From positions 1 to 35,172 of the forward strand of contig CAJTYV010000028.1 in NCBI GenBank assembly GCA_910584195.1: DNA of 35,172 nt. The letters run 5' to 3'. Under the pieces are notes generated by a model, which saw nothing but the letters and a program-made list of their open reading frames with translations, was not told where the DNA came from and ran no database searches. This document shows, piece by piece, positions 15,877-23,671 of this stretch. The position numbers were made by a program, and so were the translations under genes. The stretch's first letter is position 1, and each line of letters starts with the position of its first letter. The stretch comes from an uncultured Ruminococcus sp. Lineage in GTDB: Bacteria > Bacillota > Clostridia > Oscillospirales > Ruminococcaceae.

Positions 15877-16374
15877 ATGAAGAATAAAAACCACAATATC
15901 CGCTTCAATATGGAGAAAGGGGATGAGTGCAGGGCGTGGGAGCTTCTGCACTCCCCCAAGGTGCGGCAGATGTTCAAGTCGCAGAATAAGTTTGTGATAG
16001 AGGCGGTCAATGATTATTATGACAGATGCGTGGCAATGAAGAATGATCCCTATCTGGAAACGAGGGAGAAAGAGGACGCTTTTGCGGAGCGTATCGTGGA
16101 GGCAGTGGAAAAGAAAGTGATGTCTAATCTTCCGGCGTTGTTCGGGATGTATATGGCGCAGATGCAGGCTTTTCCATTATCCGTTCCTATGGGGGCATAT
16201 CCGGCGGCGCAGGGCGGCATAGTGTATAGGCAGGGACAAGCTGGAGCCTTGTCCAATGGTACGAATATCCCCAATATAGCAATGCAGGATACGGAAGATA
16301 CGCAGGGGCAGGATAAACAAGAGGGTGTCACAGAGCCGCCGGACAATGAACTGATTGATTTTGACGCATTTTAA
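15877..16374 (+). CDS. parR: ParR-like centromere-binding adaptor
   Basis: A 165-residue protein downstream of parM. The N-terminus (NHNIRFNMEKGDECRAWELLHSPKVRQMFKSQNKFVIEAVNDYYD) looks like a ribbon-helix-helix DNA-binding domain. The middle (REKEDAFAERIVEAVEKKVM) is a helix, and the C-terminus is low complexity, ending NELIDFDAF, an acidic tail of the kind that contacts ParM filaments. The assignment rests on gene order and shape more than on strong motifs. A terminator and hairpin array follow directly, which could include the parC site. Confidence 0.7.
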   Translation: MKNKNHNIRFNMEKGDECRAWELLHSPKVRQMFKSQNKFVIEAVNDYYDRCVAMKNDPYLETREKEDAFAERIVEAVEKKVMSNLPALFGMYMAQMQAFPLSVPMGAYPAAQGGIVYRQGQAGALSNGTNIPNIAMQDTEDTQGQDKQEGVTEPPDNELIDFDAF

Positions 16375-16390
16375 TATGTCTATGGGACAG

Positions 16391-16425
16391 GGCTACGGTA
16401 AGCGGATTTATCGTAGCCTTATTTT
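16391..16425 (+). terminator. Terminator of the tnpW-parR operon
   Basis: GGCTACG (16391-16397) pairs with CGTAGCC (16412-16418), followed by TTATTTTTATG. It lies 16 bases after the parR stop. Confidence 0.65.
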
Positions 16426-16475
16426 TATGAAATGAAACGTAAATGTAGCTGCATTTTCATAGCAACAGGAAGAAA

Positions 16476-16586
16476 TGTAGCCGAAAGGCTACAAAATAAG
16501 GACAAAGGGCAGCCATATAAGGCTGCATAATAAAGGGCGGGCATTTAAGCCCGCAAAATAAGGGCAAAGAGCAGCCGGAAGGCTGC
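16476..16586 (+). repeat. Array of four small hairpins, candidate partition or replication site
   Basis: Four perfect stem-loops in a row: TGTAGCC/GGCTACA (16476-16493), GCAGCC/GGCTGC (16509-16526), GCGGGC/GCCCGC (16537-16554) and GCAGCC/GGCTGC (16571-16586). Loops are 4-6 bases, and starts are 33, 28 and 34 bases apart. Spacers share A-rich words such as AAATAAGG. Stems differ but keep pairing, so structure or spacing seems to matter more than sequence. The place right after parR suggests parC or an origin. The rest of 16375-17074 holds no gene. Confidence 0.6.
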
Positions 16587-16723
16587 AAATAAAGGCGTAA
16601 ATGCAGCCGTCTGTTTTGAAGCTGGAATACCAGTTTTCAGGCAGGCGTTTTTTTGATGTCTGTAAAGCATCTGCTCTACAAACTGCTTTGGAGTAGTTCG
16701 GGGAGTGTCAGGAACTAATTTCC

Positions 16724-17011
16724 GGGGAGGGCGTAAGCTCTCCCCTAAGCCCTCGGCGTTTGAGAGCGAAATACACCCTACGCACAAACCTTCGGTTTAT
16801 GCTCCGGGGATTTCGCCCTGCCGGGGGCAAATTCACGCAAGTGTGAATTTATACAGTCCGAAAAAACCGGACTGTATTTATCCATGCCGCCCAGAGGACG
16901 GGCGCATAGATGGCGCTGCTGCTTACGGCTACATTTCAGGACAGATGTGCAGCATTGCAGAGGGGACTTCACAAAACAAAGCCCCCTGCGGCTGTCAGAA
17001 AGCGACAGCCG
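16724..17011 (+). other. Candidate origin of transfer (oriT) upstream of the relaxase
   Basis: The non-coding zone before the relaxase holds a series of inverted repeats: GGGGAG/CTCCCC (16724-16745), AAATTCAC/GTGAATTT (16829-16850), ATACAGTCCG/CGGACTGTAT (16851-16877) and CGGCTGTC/GACAGCCG (16989-17011). Origins of transfer usually lie next to the relaxase gene and carry such hairpins beside the nick. No known nick consensus was recognised with certainty. Confidence 0.5.
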
Positions 17012-17116
17012 TAGACTGCCCGGATACGGGCATCGGTTCACAGACAGCCGTCCTATAATGGCTGCTCACAAAAAATGCGGTGGCAGGTTATCCGCCAAAA
17101 GAAAGGAAAAGCGTTT

Positions 17117-18805
17117 ATGAAAAGAAATTCATTTATAGAAATGGCAAAGCTGCATGACTTATCAGGGCGCATCACTTATATTTCAAGCCACGCCAAGCAG
17201 GAGCATCTCTATGAAGTCTATACAACGGAGCCGGACAGGGCATTCTGGCGGGAGCTTGCCAAATGTAATCAGGAGGAATTTGAAAAAAGCGGCACGAATG
17301 GGAAGTGCATTGAGGCAAGGGAGCTGATGATTGCACTTCCGGAGAGTTTTATCAACTATGAGCATGACTATCTTTTGAAAAAGATGGCAGACGAATTTAA
17401 GGAAAAGTACGGCGTGGAGTGCTTTGCTGCGCTCCACCACAATAAACGTAAAACGAATCTGCATATCCATATGGTATTTGCGGAGAGAAAGCGGCTGGAA
17501 CAGCCGACAGAGAAAATTGCCACTCGGAATATGTTCTACAATGAGCAGGGGCGTCATGTGAGGACAAAGAAAGAGATTCTTGACGGAGATGGGAATATCC
17601 GTCAAGGCTGTAAAATCATTAAAAAAGGTGAGGTGTATGAACGCAAAATTTTCACTGTCAAAGATGAACGCTTTAAGCAAGAATCTTTTTTAGATGGGGT
17701 AAAAGTGTTTTATACGGATTTAATCAACCAGATGGTGCTTGATGATAGGGACAGGTTAAGTATTTTTGATAAAAACGGTCCGTACCTTGCGACAAAGAAG
17801 GTTGGCAAAAATAATCCGAAAGCGGAGGAAATCAAATCGGACAATGAAATACGCATGGAGTGGAACAGAACCGTTGACCGTGCGATTGTAAGCGGCGTAT
17901 CAGAAGCGGAGATTGTGGAGCTTAAAAAGACGGAGATAACGGATAAAGTAAAAGAATCCGTGGAGCAGAACGGACAAAGGCCGGAGCTGTTCGGGGAGAT
18001 TGTCAGGGCAGCGATTTTGTTGTTAGAACTCCTGATTATGAAAGCCATGCAGAAGGTGATTGATATAGTGGAGAAAGTGATCGGAAATGGTGTCAGTGCC
18101 ATAAAGGAAACATCAAAAGAAACGGACAGCCGTATCCATGCAGGAGATGATCCAGGATTTCAGCCGGAAAGAAAGGAGATACCATTTCCCATAGATCCGC
18201 ATCGAAAACTCGATATGAAAAAGAATACAGAATATTCAATGACTGCTTCCAAAGAGAAAGAAAGCATTATTAAACAGGTAAAGGCGGAGCGAAAACCTGT
18301 TCTGGTTGAAAAAGAGCAGCCAGCAGAAAGACCGCCGCAGCCAAAACCGTCCGTACTGGCAAGTAAATATCCCCGGCTGAAAGAGATTGAGGGCAGGCTG
18401 AAAGACCAGAACAAGGCAATATTCGGGCGTGAAAAACAGAGGGATATGCTGAAAAAAGAATTGTCTGAATGTACGGGCATCTTCAAAGGCGGCAGGCGCA
18501 GGGAGTTACAGCAGGAGATCGACAGCTTTGATAATCAGATTTTCAATATGAAAAAGAGGCTTTCTTCTATTGTGAAAGAACATCATTTTGATTCTATGCA
18601 GGCATTCTATAAGGAACTTGATGTGGCAAAAAGAGAGAATCAGAATTATGAAGCAGCTTGTGCGGAGTACGAGAAAACTTATGGAGAAAAAGTGGTGGAT
18701 ACTAAGAGCGTCAGAGACAGGCTTAGGCAAAAAGAGAGGGCTATAAAAGAAAGAGAAGCAGGCAGGGTGCATCAGGCAAGGCAAAATGACAAAGGGGCGA
18801 GGTAG
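17117..18805 (+). CDS. MobA/MobL-family relaxase
   Basis: The DNA-nicking protein for mobilization, 562 residues. The relaxase domain covers about 1-250. A candidate catalytic Tyr is Tyr21 (GRITYISSH), and the three-His metal site is HHNKRKTNLHIHMVF (His107/108, His116, His118). After a hydrophobic patch (VRAAILLLELLIMKAMQKV) comes a proline-rich linker and a long coiled-coil C-terminus. ATG 17117 follows AAAGGA. With no coupling protein or secretion genes nearby, the element must borrow a conjugation machine. The oriT-like zone lies just upstream. Confidence 0.85.
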   Translation: MKRNSFIEMAKLHDLSGRITYISSHAKQEHLYEVYTTEPDRAFWRELAKCNQEEFEKSGTNGKCIEARELMIALPESFINYEHDYLLKKMADEFKEKYGVECFAALHHNKRKTNLHIHMVFAERKRLEQPTEKIATRNMFYNEQGRHVRTKKEILDGDGNIRQGCKIIKKGEVYERKIFTVKDERFKQESFLDGVKVFYTDLINQMVLDDRDRLSIFDKNGPYLATKKVGKNNPKAEEIKSDNEIRMEWNRTVDRAIVSGVSEAEIVELKKTEITDKVKESVEQNGQRPELFGEIVRAAILLLELLIMKAMQKVIDIVEKVIGNGVSAIKETSKETDSRIHAGDDPGFQPERKEIPFPIDPHRKLDMKKNTEYSMTASKEKESIIKQVKAERKPVLVEKEQPAERPPQPKPSVLASKYPRLKEIEGRLKDQNKAIFGREKQRDMLKKELSECTGIFKGGRRRELQQEIDSFDNQIFNMKKRLSSIVKEHHFDSMQAFYKELDVAKRENQNYEAACAEYEKTYGEKVVDTKSVRDRLRQKERAIKEREAGRVHQARQNDKGAR

Positions 18806-18872
18806 AATAGGCAGATGGTGGTCTGCTTGTGGGAGAGAGTGTGAGCAGGGACATCCAGTCTATGTTCCAGCA

Positions 18873-19590
18873 TTAGACTTCCCCATTATAACGGAAGAAC
18901 ATTTTCGGGGTTTTCTTTATCATTCCGATGACATCATACCCAGTTTCCTTAACGGAATGTAGGGCGCTTGGAGAGGAAAACCAGCTGTCAAAAAGGACAT
19001 ATTTTGCAGGAATGGCTGCTTTTTTAGCAGATGACAGGAGTTCCAGCATGGCATGTGTTCCTTTCTGCATAGAAAGTGCACGCCGTTTATAACCAACGGT
19101 TCTTTTTTCGACAGGCTCTGCTTGATTGATCCAGTTTTTCTTATTTTCAGGTGGAAGAAGCACACTGTTAATCGGAAGGAAAGTACTTCCGTCAGACCAT
19201 CCAAGCGTGAGCATACGGAAACTAAATTTATAAGTGTGTCTGGCATGGTCATATACTTTTGCAAGAAGTTCCGTTTTTTTTGAACGGTTGCGTTCAAACA
19301 TAGAATTATCGATGATCAATACGTTGGCGCGGTCTTGTGAATCCAGCGGAAGGATTGCCTCTCTGATGATTCTGCCTGCAAGAATGGTTGTAAAACGGAT
19401 CCAGTTGATCTGGACCATTTTCATAAAGCGGTATACAGTATCCTTGGCAAAAGCCAGAGTATTTCTTCATGAAATAAGGTTCTTATATGCCTCTGTTTGA
19501 AAAAATCAAAAGAAACAGGTACTGAAAGATTTCCACTGCAGGAGTTCCCTTCTTTTTATACGCATTAGCCGTTTTTAATACAGATGAAAC
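18873..19590 (-). pseudogene. IS4-like transposase remnant
   Basis: Minus-strand DDE transposase pieces. The main frame (19424-18873) includes RANVLIIDNSMFERNRSKKTELLAKV (first Asp), FSFRMLTLGWSDGSTFLP and YVLFDSWFSSPSALHSVKETGYDVIGMIKKTPKMFFRYNGEV (second Asp), then stops before the final Glu. Upstream, other frames still read SNRGI, then NTLAFAKDTVYRFM, broken by a frameshift and a stop, and further up VLKTANAYKKKGTPAVEIFQY. Both ends and the frame are lost, so it is inactive. It lies between the relaxase and the group II intron. Confidence 0.75.
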
Positions 19591-19682
19591 ATGAAATCTA
19601 GTAAAAAATAGTAAAAAATCTTCGGATAGATTTAGAAATTTGTTTATCATTTTGGTTGTTTTGTGTTATACTTTTATTCATA

Positions 19683-20228
19683 GTGCGAGCTGAGAAATCA
19701 GCATAGCTGATTATATAGCAGGAAAATCCTGTCGGGAAAGGTTTAATCAACCGCCCGTACCAAGTCCTTGGAGTCGAAGTGGCAACATCAGATTTAAGCA
19801 TAGGACAGAGGCAACAGAGCCGAAACGAAAGTGAAGTGATAGAGCTTGCAAATTAGTATGAGGTCGGAAATGGTCGATGCGTTTGCGTTCGTAGCAGACA
19901 ACATCTCTGTAACCGCTATGGTGAGGGACAGGGGCATCCCCCAGTCCGAGAGCTTGGAGAGGTTGATGAGAAATATATAATACAGAACAGTTGGGGTCTT
20001 ATTATCCCCCTGGCATAGGGTATGATGTACAATTAAGGGAACAAGAGAGGAAATTAAATGGATAATAGGAAGTCTGAAGTGCTCATAGTACCAAAGAAAC
20101 CGTTAATAACGGTGGAGGGAAGGGGCACACCTTGCAATGAAAGAATATTGGGTTGAGTCGTATGCGTTAATAGTGCATGTACGGTTCTAATGAGGGGTAT
20201 GGGGAGCAATCCCCATATCTACTTGAGG
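19683..20228 (+). mobile_element. ORF-less group II intron
   Basis: A roughly 545-base ribozyme-like sequence. It begins GTGCGAGC, a bacterial group II 5' end, and finishes with a domain V stem at 20155-20188 (GAGTCGTATGCG to GTACGGTTCT) and a domain VI hairpin (TATGGGGA/TCCCCATA) before CTACTTGAG. The exact 3' end is uncertain by several bases. Domain IV has no reverse transcriptase; a 33-codon ORF (MDNRKSEVLIVPKKPL) at 20058-20159 may be the remnant of its start. Domain V reads AGT where AGC is the usual catalytic triad. It is probably unable to move alone; splicing is untested. Confidence 0.7.
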
Positions 20229-20303
20229 CATGAGCCTGTGGTGTTTTAATTGTTTTGAACAACTCAATTATACCAAACCAGATGGTTTCATGCTATTTTA
20301 ATG

Positions 20304-20364
20304 CCAGTAATTATTGAATGTTCAAGGTGCATAAACACTTATTCAAGTGCGAAGTTTGAGTATA
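20304..20364 (+). repeat. Element-end-like repeat, copy B
   Basis: The second copy of the repeat at 1-57, ending GTGCGAAGTTTGAGTATA. Its variable middle holds CACTT/AAGTG. It lies 27 bases before the LytTR regulator start and marks the left edge of the AT-rich cargo. Between the intron end and this repeat (20229-20303) there is no gene. Confidence 0.5.
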
Positions 20365-20390
20365 AAACAAAAATTGGGGGAGGATATGAT

Positions 20391-21107
20391 GTGTTTCATA
20401 TAGGGATATGTGATGATGGAAAAGAAGTCTGTGCAGAACTGGAAGATATGATTTATAAATTGGGAAAAAAGCATGGGGTAGGGCTAGAAACAAGTGTATG
20501 GTTTTCCGGAGAAAGTCTTTGTGATTTTTTAAAAAGGGAAAATACTTTAGATATGCTGTTTTTGGACATAGACTTAATTACCACAGACGGAATTCAGGTA
20601 GGTAATTTTATACGAGAGAAAATGAAAAATTTAGAATTAATTATCATATATATTTCATCTAAAAGCAGTTATGCAATGCGGCTTTTTGAGGTGCAACCGA
20701 TAGGCTTTTTAATTAAACCATTAAAGACAGAAACTGTAGAAAATGTATTTTTAAAGAGCATTCATTTTTACGAATTGAAAAATCAAAAATTTGAGTATTA
20801 TTCGAAAGGTTATTTTTACAAGATTTCTTTTCGAGAAATTATATTTTTCTATAGCCAGAATAAGAAGATTAATATTGTTACAAGAGAGGGCGAAAGACAG
20901 TTTAATGGAAAACTGAAAGAAATAGCTTCAGAATTACCACATAATTTTATCATGATTCATCAGTCTTATATTATAAATTTAGATTATATGGTAGAGTGTT
21001 CCTATGAAGCAATCAGAATGCAGGGAGATAATTTATTGAGTATTAGTATTCCATATCGAAAATTAGTAAGGGAACAGATTATGAAATATAAATGGGAGGA
21101 AAAATAA
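20391..21107 (+). CDS. LytTR-family response regulator (element cargo)
   Basis: A 238-residue regulator. The receiver starts FHIGICDDGKEVCAEL; phospho-accepting Asp lies in LDMLFLDIDLITTDG and the conserved Lys in FLIKPLKTETV. The LytTR domain spans about 135-235 (REIIFFYSQNKKINIVTREGERQFNG, MIHQSYIINLDYMVECSYEAIRM, SIPYRKLVREQIM). GTG 20391 is chosen because GGGGGAGG lies seven bases before it. It overlaps no neighbour and is followed one base later by its kinase. It very probably binds the paired repeats at 22456-22486 upstream of the transporter genes. Confidence 0.87.
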   Translation: MFHIGICDDGKEVCAELEDMIYKLGKKHGVGLETSVWFSGESLCDFLKRENTLDMLFLDIDLITTDGIQVGNFIREKMKNLELIIIYISSKSSYAMRLFEVQPIGFLIKPLKTETVENVFLKSIHFYELKNQKFEYYSKGYFYKISFREIIFFYSQNKKINIVTREGERQFNGKLKEIASELPHNFIMIHQSYIINLDYMVECSYEAIRMQGDNLLSISIPYRKLVREQIMKYKWEEK

Positions 21108-21108
21108 T

Positions 21109-22365
21109 GTGGCAGAAATGATTACGGTTTTAAGCACTAACTTATTTAGAACATTCATTCTCAAAAGATTCATGTCAATATTTTTTGAAATAAATATTGA
21201 AGAAAAGGGAAAGGAGAGGATATGTTATTTTGTTTTCTTTTCACTGACAGTATTAGTTCATTCGTTTTTTCACTTTCCCGTATTAAACATCATAACTAAT
21301 TTATTATTGATTTATTTTATTACACGATTATATGTGGGGGTAGAGAAGAAAAAAGTATTGGTTACTCTTTTGATATATGGAATCAATATGTTTTGTGACA
21401 TTATAGCAGTATATTCCTTTGGTAATTACATGGTAGGTGAAGAAGCAAATGGAATGACAGTATACATTACTACTTTTTTAATACTTATTTGTGAATTTGT
21501 TGTAGAGAGATTTTTGGTGAAGAATAAAAGTAAGGATTTTATACCATTTCACGGAAACATATTAATTGCTATCCCTGCTATTAGTATAATGATTTTACTA
21601 ATATTGGTTATGAACAACCTGAATAGCAGAATGATACTAATTTCTGTAAGTGTTGGGATTTTGCTTATTAATCTATTAATATTTTATTTATATGGTGTTT
21701 TAGTTGATGCTTATTTAAAGTTAGAGGAAAGAGCATTATTTGAACGACAGATTGCTAGCTATGCCAATCAATTAAATATTATGACACAAACGGAAGAAAA
21801 AGTAAGAACACTAAAGCATGATATGAAGCACCATTTAAATGAATTAATGATTTTAGCGAGGCATCAAAATGATGATAAAGTAATGGACTATATTTGTGAT
21901 ATGCAGGCATATCTTGAAAATCCACATGAGTATATCAGCAGTGGAAATCAGGAAGTAGACAGTCTGATGAATTATATGCTGAACAGAGCAAAGACAGTTC
22001 TTAATCATGTTAATTACGAGATAAATATCCCAAAGGAATTGGCAATTCGTTCCTTTGATTTAAATGTCATTGTCGGGAATCTATTGGAGAATGCGATAGA
22101 GTCAGCTGAGCAGTCAAAGGAAAGATGGTTGGAACTATTTTTAAATTATGAACGGGGTATGCTTTTTATTCGTGTCAGAAATAGTTATGATAATGCAATA
22201 AAAAGAAAAGGAGAAATTTATATTACCACAAAGAAAGAGAAGCGGATTCATGGAATCGGATTGCAAAATGTCAAGAACGTGGTTGATACTTACAAGGGGG
22301 ATATGCAGATATCAGACAAAGATAATATTTTTGATGTAAAAATTATATTATATGCTTTATTGTAG
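21109..22365 (+). CDS. GHKL sensor histidine kinase, AgrC-like (element cargo)
   Basis: A 418-residue membrane kinase. The first 200 residues hold about six hydrophobic segments (for example YFVFFSLTVLVHSFFHFPVLNIITNLLLIYF and ILIAIPAISIMILLILVMNNL). The phospho-acceptor His is in TLKHDMKHHLNELMI. The ATPase has IVGNLLENAIESAEQ (N box) and RIHGIGLQNVKNVVDTYKG (G box). GTG 21109 lies one base after the regulator stop and eight after GGGAGGA. Kinases of this class sense extracellular peptides; the ligand gene is not visible here. Confidence 0.87.
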   Translation: MAEMITVLSTNLFRTFILKRFMSIFFEINIEEKGKERICYFVFFSLTVLVHSFFHFPVLNIITNLLLIYFITRLYVGVEKKKVLVTLLIYGINMFCDIIAVYSFGNYMVGEEANGMTVYITTFLILICEFVVERFLVKNKSKDFIPFHGNILIAIPAISIMILLILVMNNLNSRMILISVSVGILLINLLIFYLYGVLVDAYLKLEERALFERQIASYANQLNIMTQTEEKVRTLKHDMKHHLNELMILARHQNDDKVMDYICDMQAYLENPHEYISSGNQEVDSLMNYMLNRAKTVLNHVNYEINIPKELAIRSFDLNVIVGNLLENAIESAEQSKERWLELFLNYERGMLFIRVRNSYDNAIKRKGEIYITTKKEKRIHGIGLQNVKNVVDTYKGDMQISDKDNIFDVKIILYALL

Positions 22366-22399
22366 AAATAGAAAATTTAACAGACACTTACATATTATT

Positions 22400-22451
22400 G
22401 CCTCACATCGTTTAGGTTTACCAGACCTATTTCAATGGAGAGGCTTTTTTT
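22400..22451 (+). terminator. Terminator after the LytTR-kinase pair
   Basis: GCCTC (22400-22404) pairs with GAGGC (22440-22444), and an inner AGGT/ACCT stem adds to it; seven T follow. It separates the regulatory pair from the transporter operon. Confidence 0.65.
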
Positions 22452-22455
22452 GTAC

Positions 22456-22516
22456 AAATTTCGCCCTAATATATATGAATTTCGCCATTTGGAAAATTAA
22501 GATATGAAAATATGAT
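22456..22516 (+). promoter_or_regulatory. LytTR-type double box and promoter
   Basis: AATTTCGCC occurs at 22457-22465 and again at 22478-22486, exactly 21 bp apart, the two-helical-turn spacing of LytTR/AgrA binding sites. Right after it are TTTGGA (22488-22493), 17 bases, and TATGAT (22511-22516). A weak -35 behind an activator box is the usual form of an AgrA-type activated promoter. It should drive the operon 22549-26647. Confidence 0.65.
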
Positions 22517-22548
22517 ATTATCAAAAAAACAAATGAATCATTATACAA

Positions 22549-23001
22549 GTGAGGGATAAATATAAAGAGTGTATTGCAAGACATAATCTATATAGTATTT
22601 TAAGAGAAATTCATGAAGGAAAGAAGAGAAATGTTTATTGTGCAGCAGGTTTTAAAGCAATATCTATAGATATTGATGGATATATATATCCATGTCATCG
22701 ATTTGTGGGTGATAAGGAGTTTTGCATGGGGGATGTTTCCACTAATGTATTTGAACATGATGTGATATATAATCAATTATATAAAATTCCGGAAAAATGT
22801 AAATATTGTATATGTCAGTCTATATGCTCTGGAGGATGTATGCATGATAATCTTTTGTTAATGAAAAATATAAATATACCGGCAGAATGTAATTGCAAAT
22901 TGCAAAAGTTTTTAACGGAACAAGCATTAAAAATATATATTTCTTTAACTGATATAGACAAAAAGTATTTGTTTGGGGAGGAAAGTTGCTATGGCGGATA
23001 A
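22549..23001 (+). pseudogene. Radical-SAM peptide maturase reduced to its SPASM domain
   Basis: A 150-residue Cys-rich protein: VYCAAGFKAISIDIDGYIYPCHRFVGDKEFCMGDV and CKYCICQSICSGGCMHDN are the auxiliary Fe-S (SPASM) cluster motifs of radical-SAM RiPP maturases. The CxxxCxxC radical-SAM core that should precede them (some 250 residues) is missing, and the GTG start at 22549 has no good binding site. A nearby ATG (22532) reads MNHYTSEG then stops, perhaps the original N-terminus before a deletion. Without the core it cannot do SAM chemistry. It overlaps the ATPase gene by 11 bases. Confidence 0.75.
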
Positions 23002-23671
23002 TTATATTTTGGAAATGGAGAATGTCGATAAAATATATGGTTCGGGGGATAGTGAGGTAAAGGCACTGAATCATGTAAGTTTTTCAGTACACAAAGGGGA
23101 ATTTATTGCTATTATAGGTGAATCGGGTTCTGGAAAAAGTACTTTACTTAATATTGTAGGGATGTTAGACAGACCGACCAACGGAAAAATAGTAATTGAT
23201 GGGATAGAACAAAGAGAGATGACACTGGATCAGCAAGCAGTATTTAGAAGAGAAAACATAGGTTTTATTTTTCAATCCTTTAATTTGATTCAGGAATTAA
23301 CCGTTGAGGAAAATATAATTTTTCCCATTTCATTAGGGCATAATAAGCCGGATAGAAAGAAAATAGATAGTATTATAAATAAATTGGGACTGGAGAAAAG
23401 GAAACAGCATTTTCCATCACAGTTATCGGGCGGGCAGCAGCAAAGAGTGGCGATAGGCAGGGCATTGGCAACAGAGCCGAAATTGATATTAGCAGATGAA
23501 CCGACAGGCAATTTGGATAGCAAAAATAGTCAGGAGGTTATTAAAATATTGTGGGAAATATCAAAAGAATATGGCAGAACAGTTTTGCTAATTACTCATA
23601 ATCATGATATTGCCAAAGTAGCAGATAGAATACTGTATGTAAAGGATGGTTGTGTTAGTGAAAGAAGATAA
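22991..23671 (+). CDS. ABC transporter ATP-binding protein (MacB/LolD class)
   Basis: A 226-residue ATPase that powers the FtsX-type permease encoded next. Walker A GESGSGKST, Q loop FIFQSFNLI, signature LSGGQQQR, Walker B LILADEPTGNLDS and switch His in LLITHNHD are all intact. ATG 22991 follows GGGGAGGAAAG; it overlaps the upstream SPASM fragment and its end overlaps the permease by 26 bases. Such pairs export or remove peptides and antibiotics, or act by mechanotransmission. Confidence 0.9.
   Translation: MADNYILEMENVDKIYGSGDSEVKALNHVSFSVHKGEFIAIIGESGSGKSTLLNIVGMLDRPTNGKIVIDGIEQREMTLDQQAVFRRENIGFIFQSFNLIQELTVEENIIFPISLGHNKPDRKKIDSIINKLGLEKRKQHFPSQLSGGQQQRVAIGRALATEPKLILADEPTGNLDSKNSQEVIKILWEISKEYGRTVLLITHNHDIAKVADRILYVKDGCVSERR

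Noticed and set aside
16476..16586. CRISPR array
   Set aside because: The units are short hairpins of differing sequence with A-rich linkers; there are no identical repeats with unique spacers and no cas genes.
19598..19801. 67-residue minus-strand ORF near the intron
   Set aside because: It spans the intron 5' end and flanking AT-rich DNA; the group II intron reading explains the region better.
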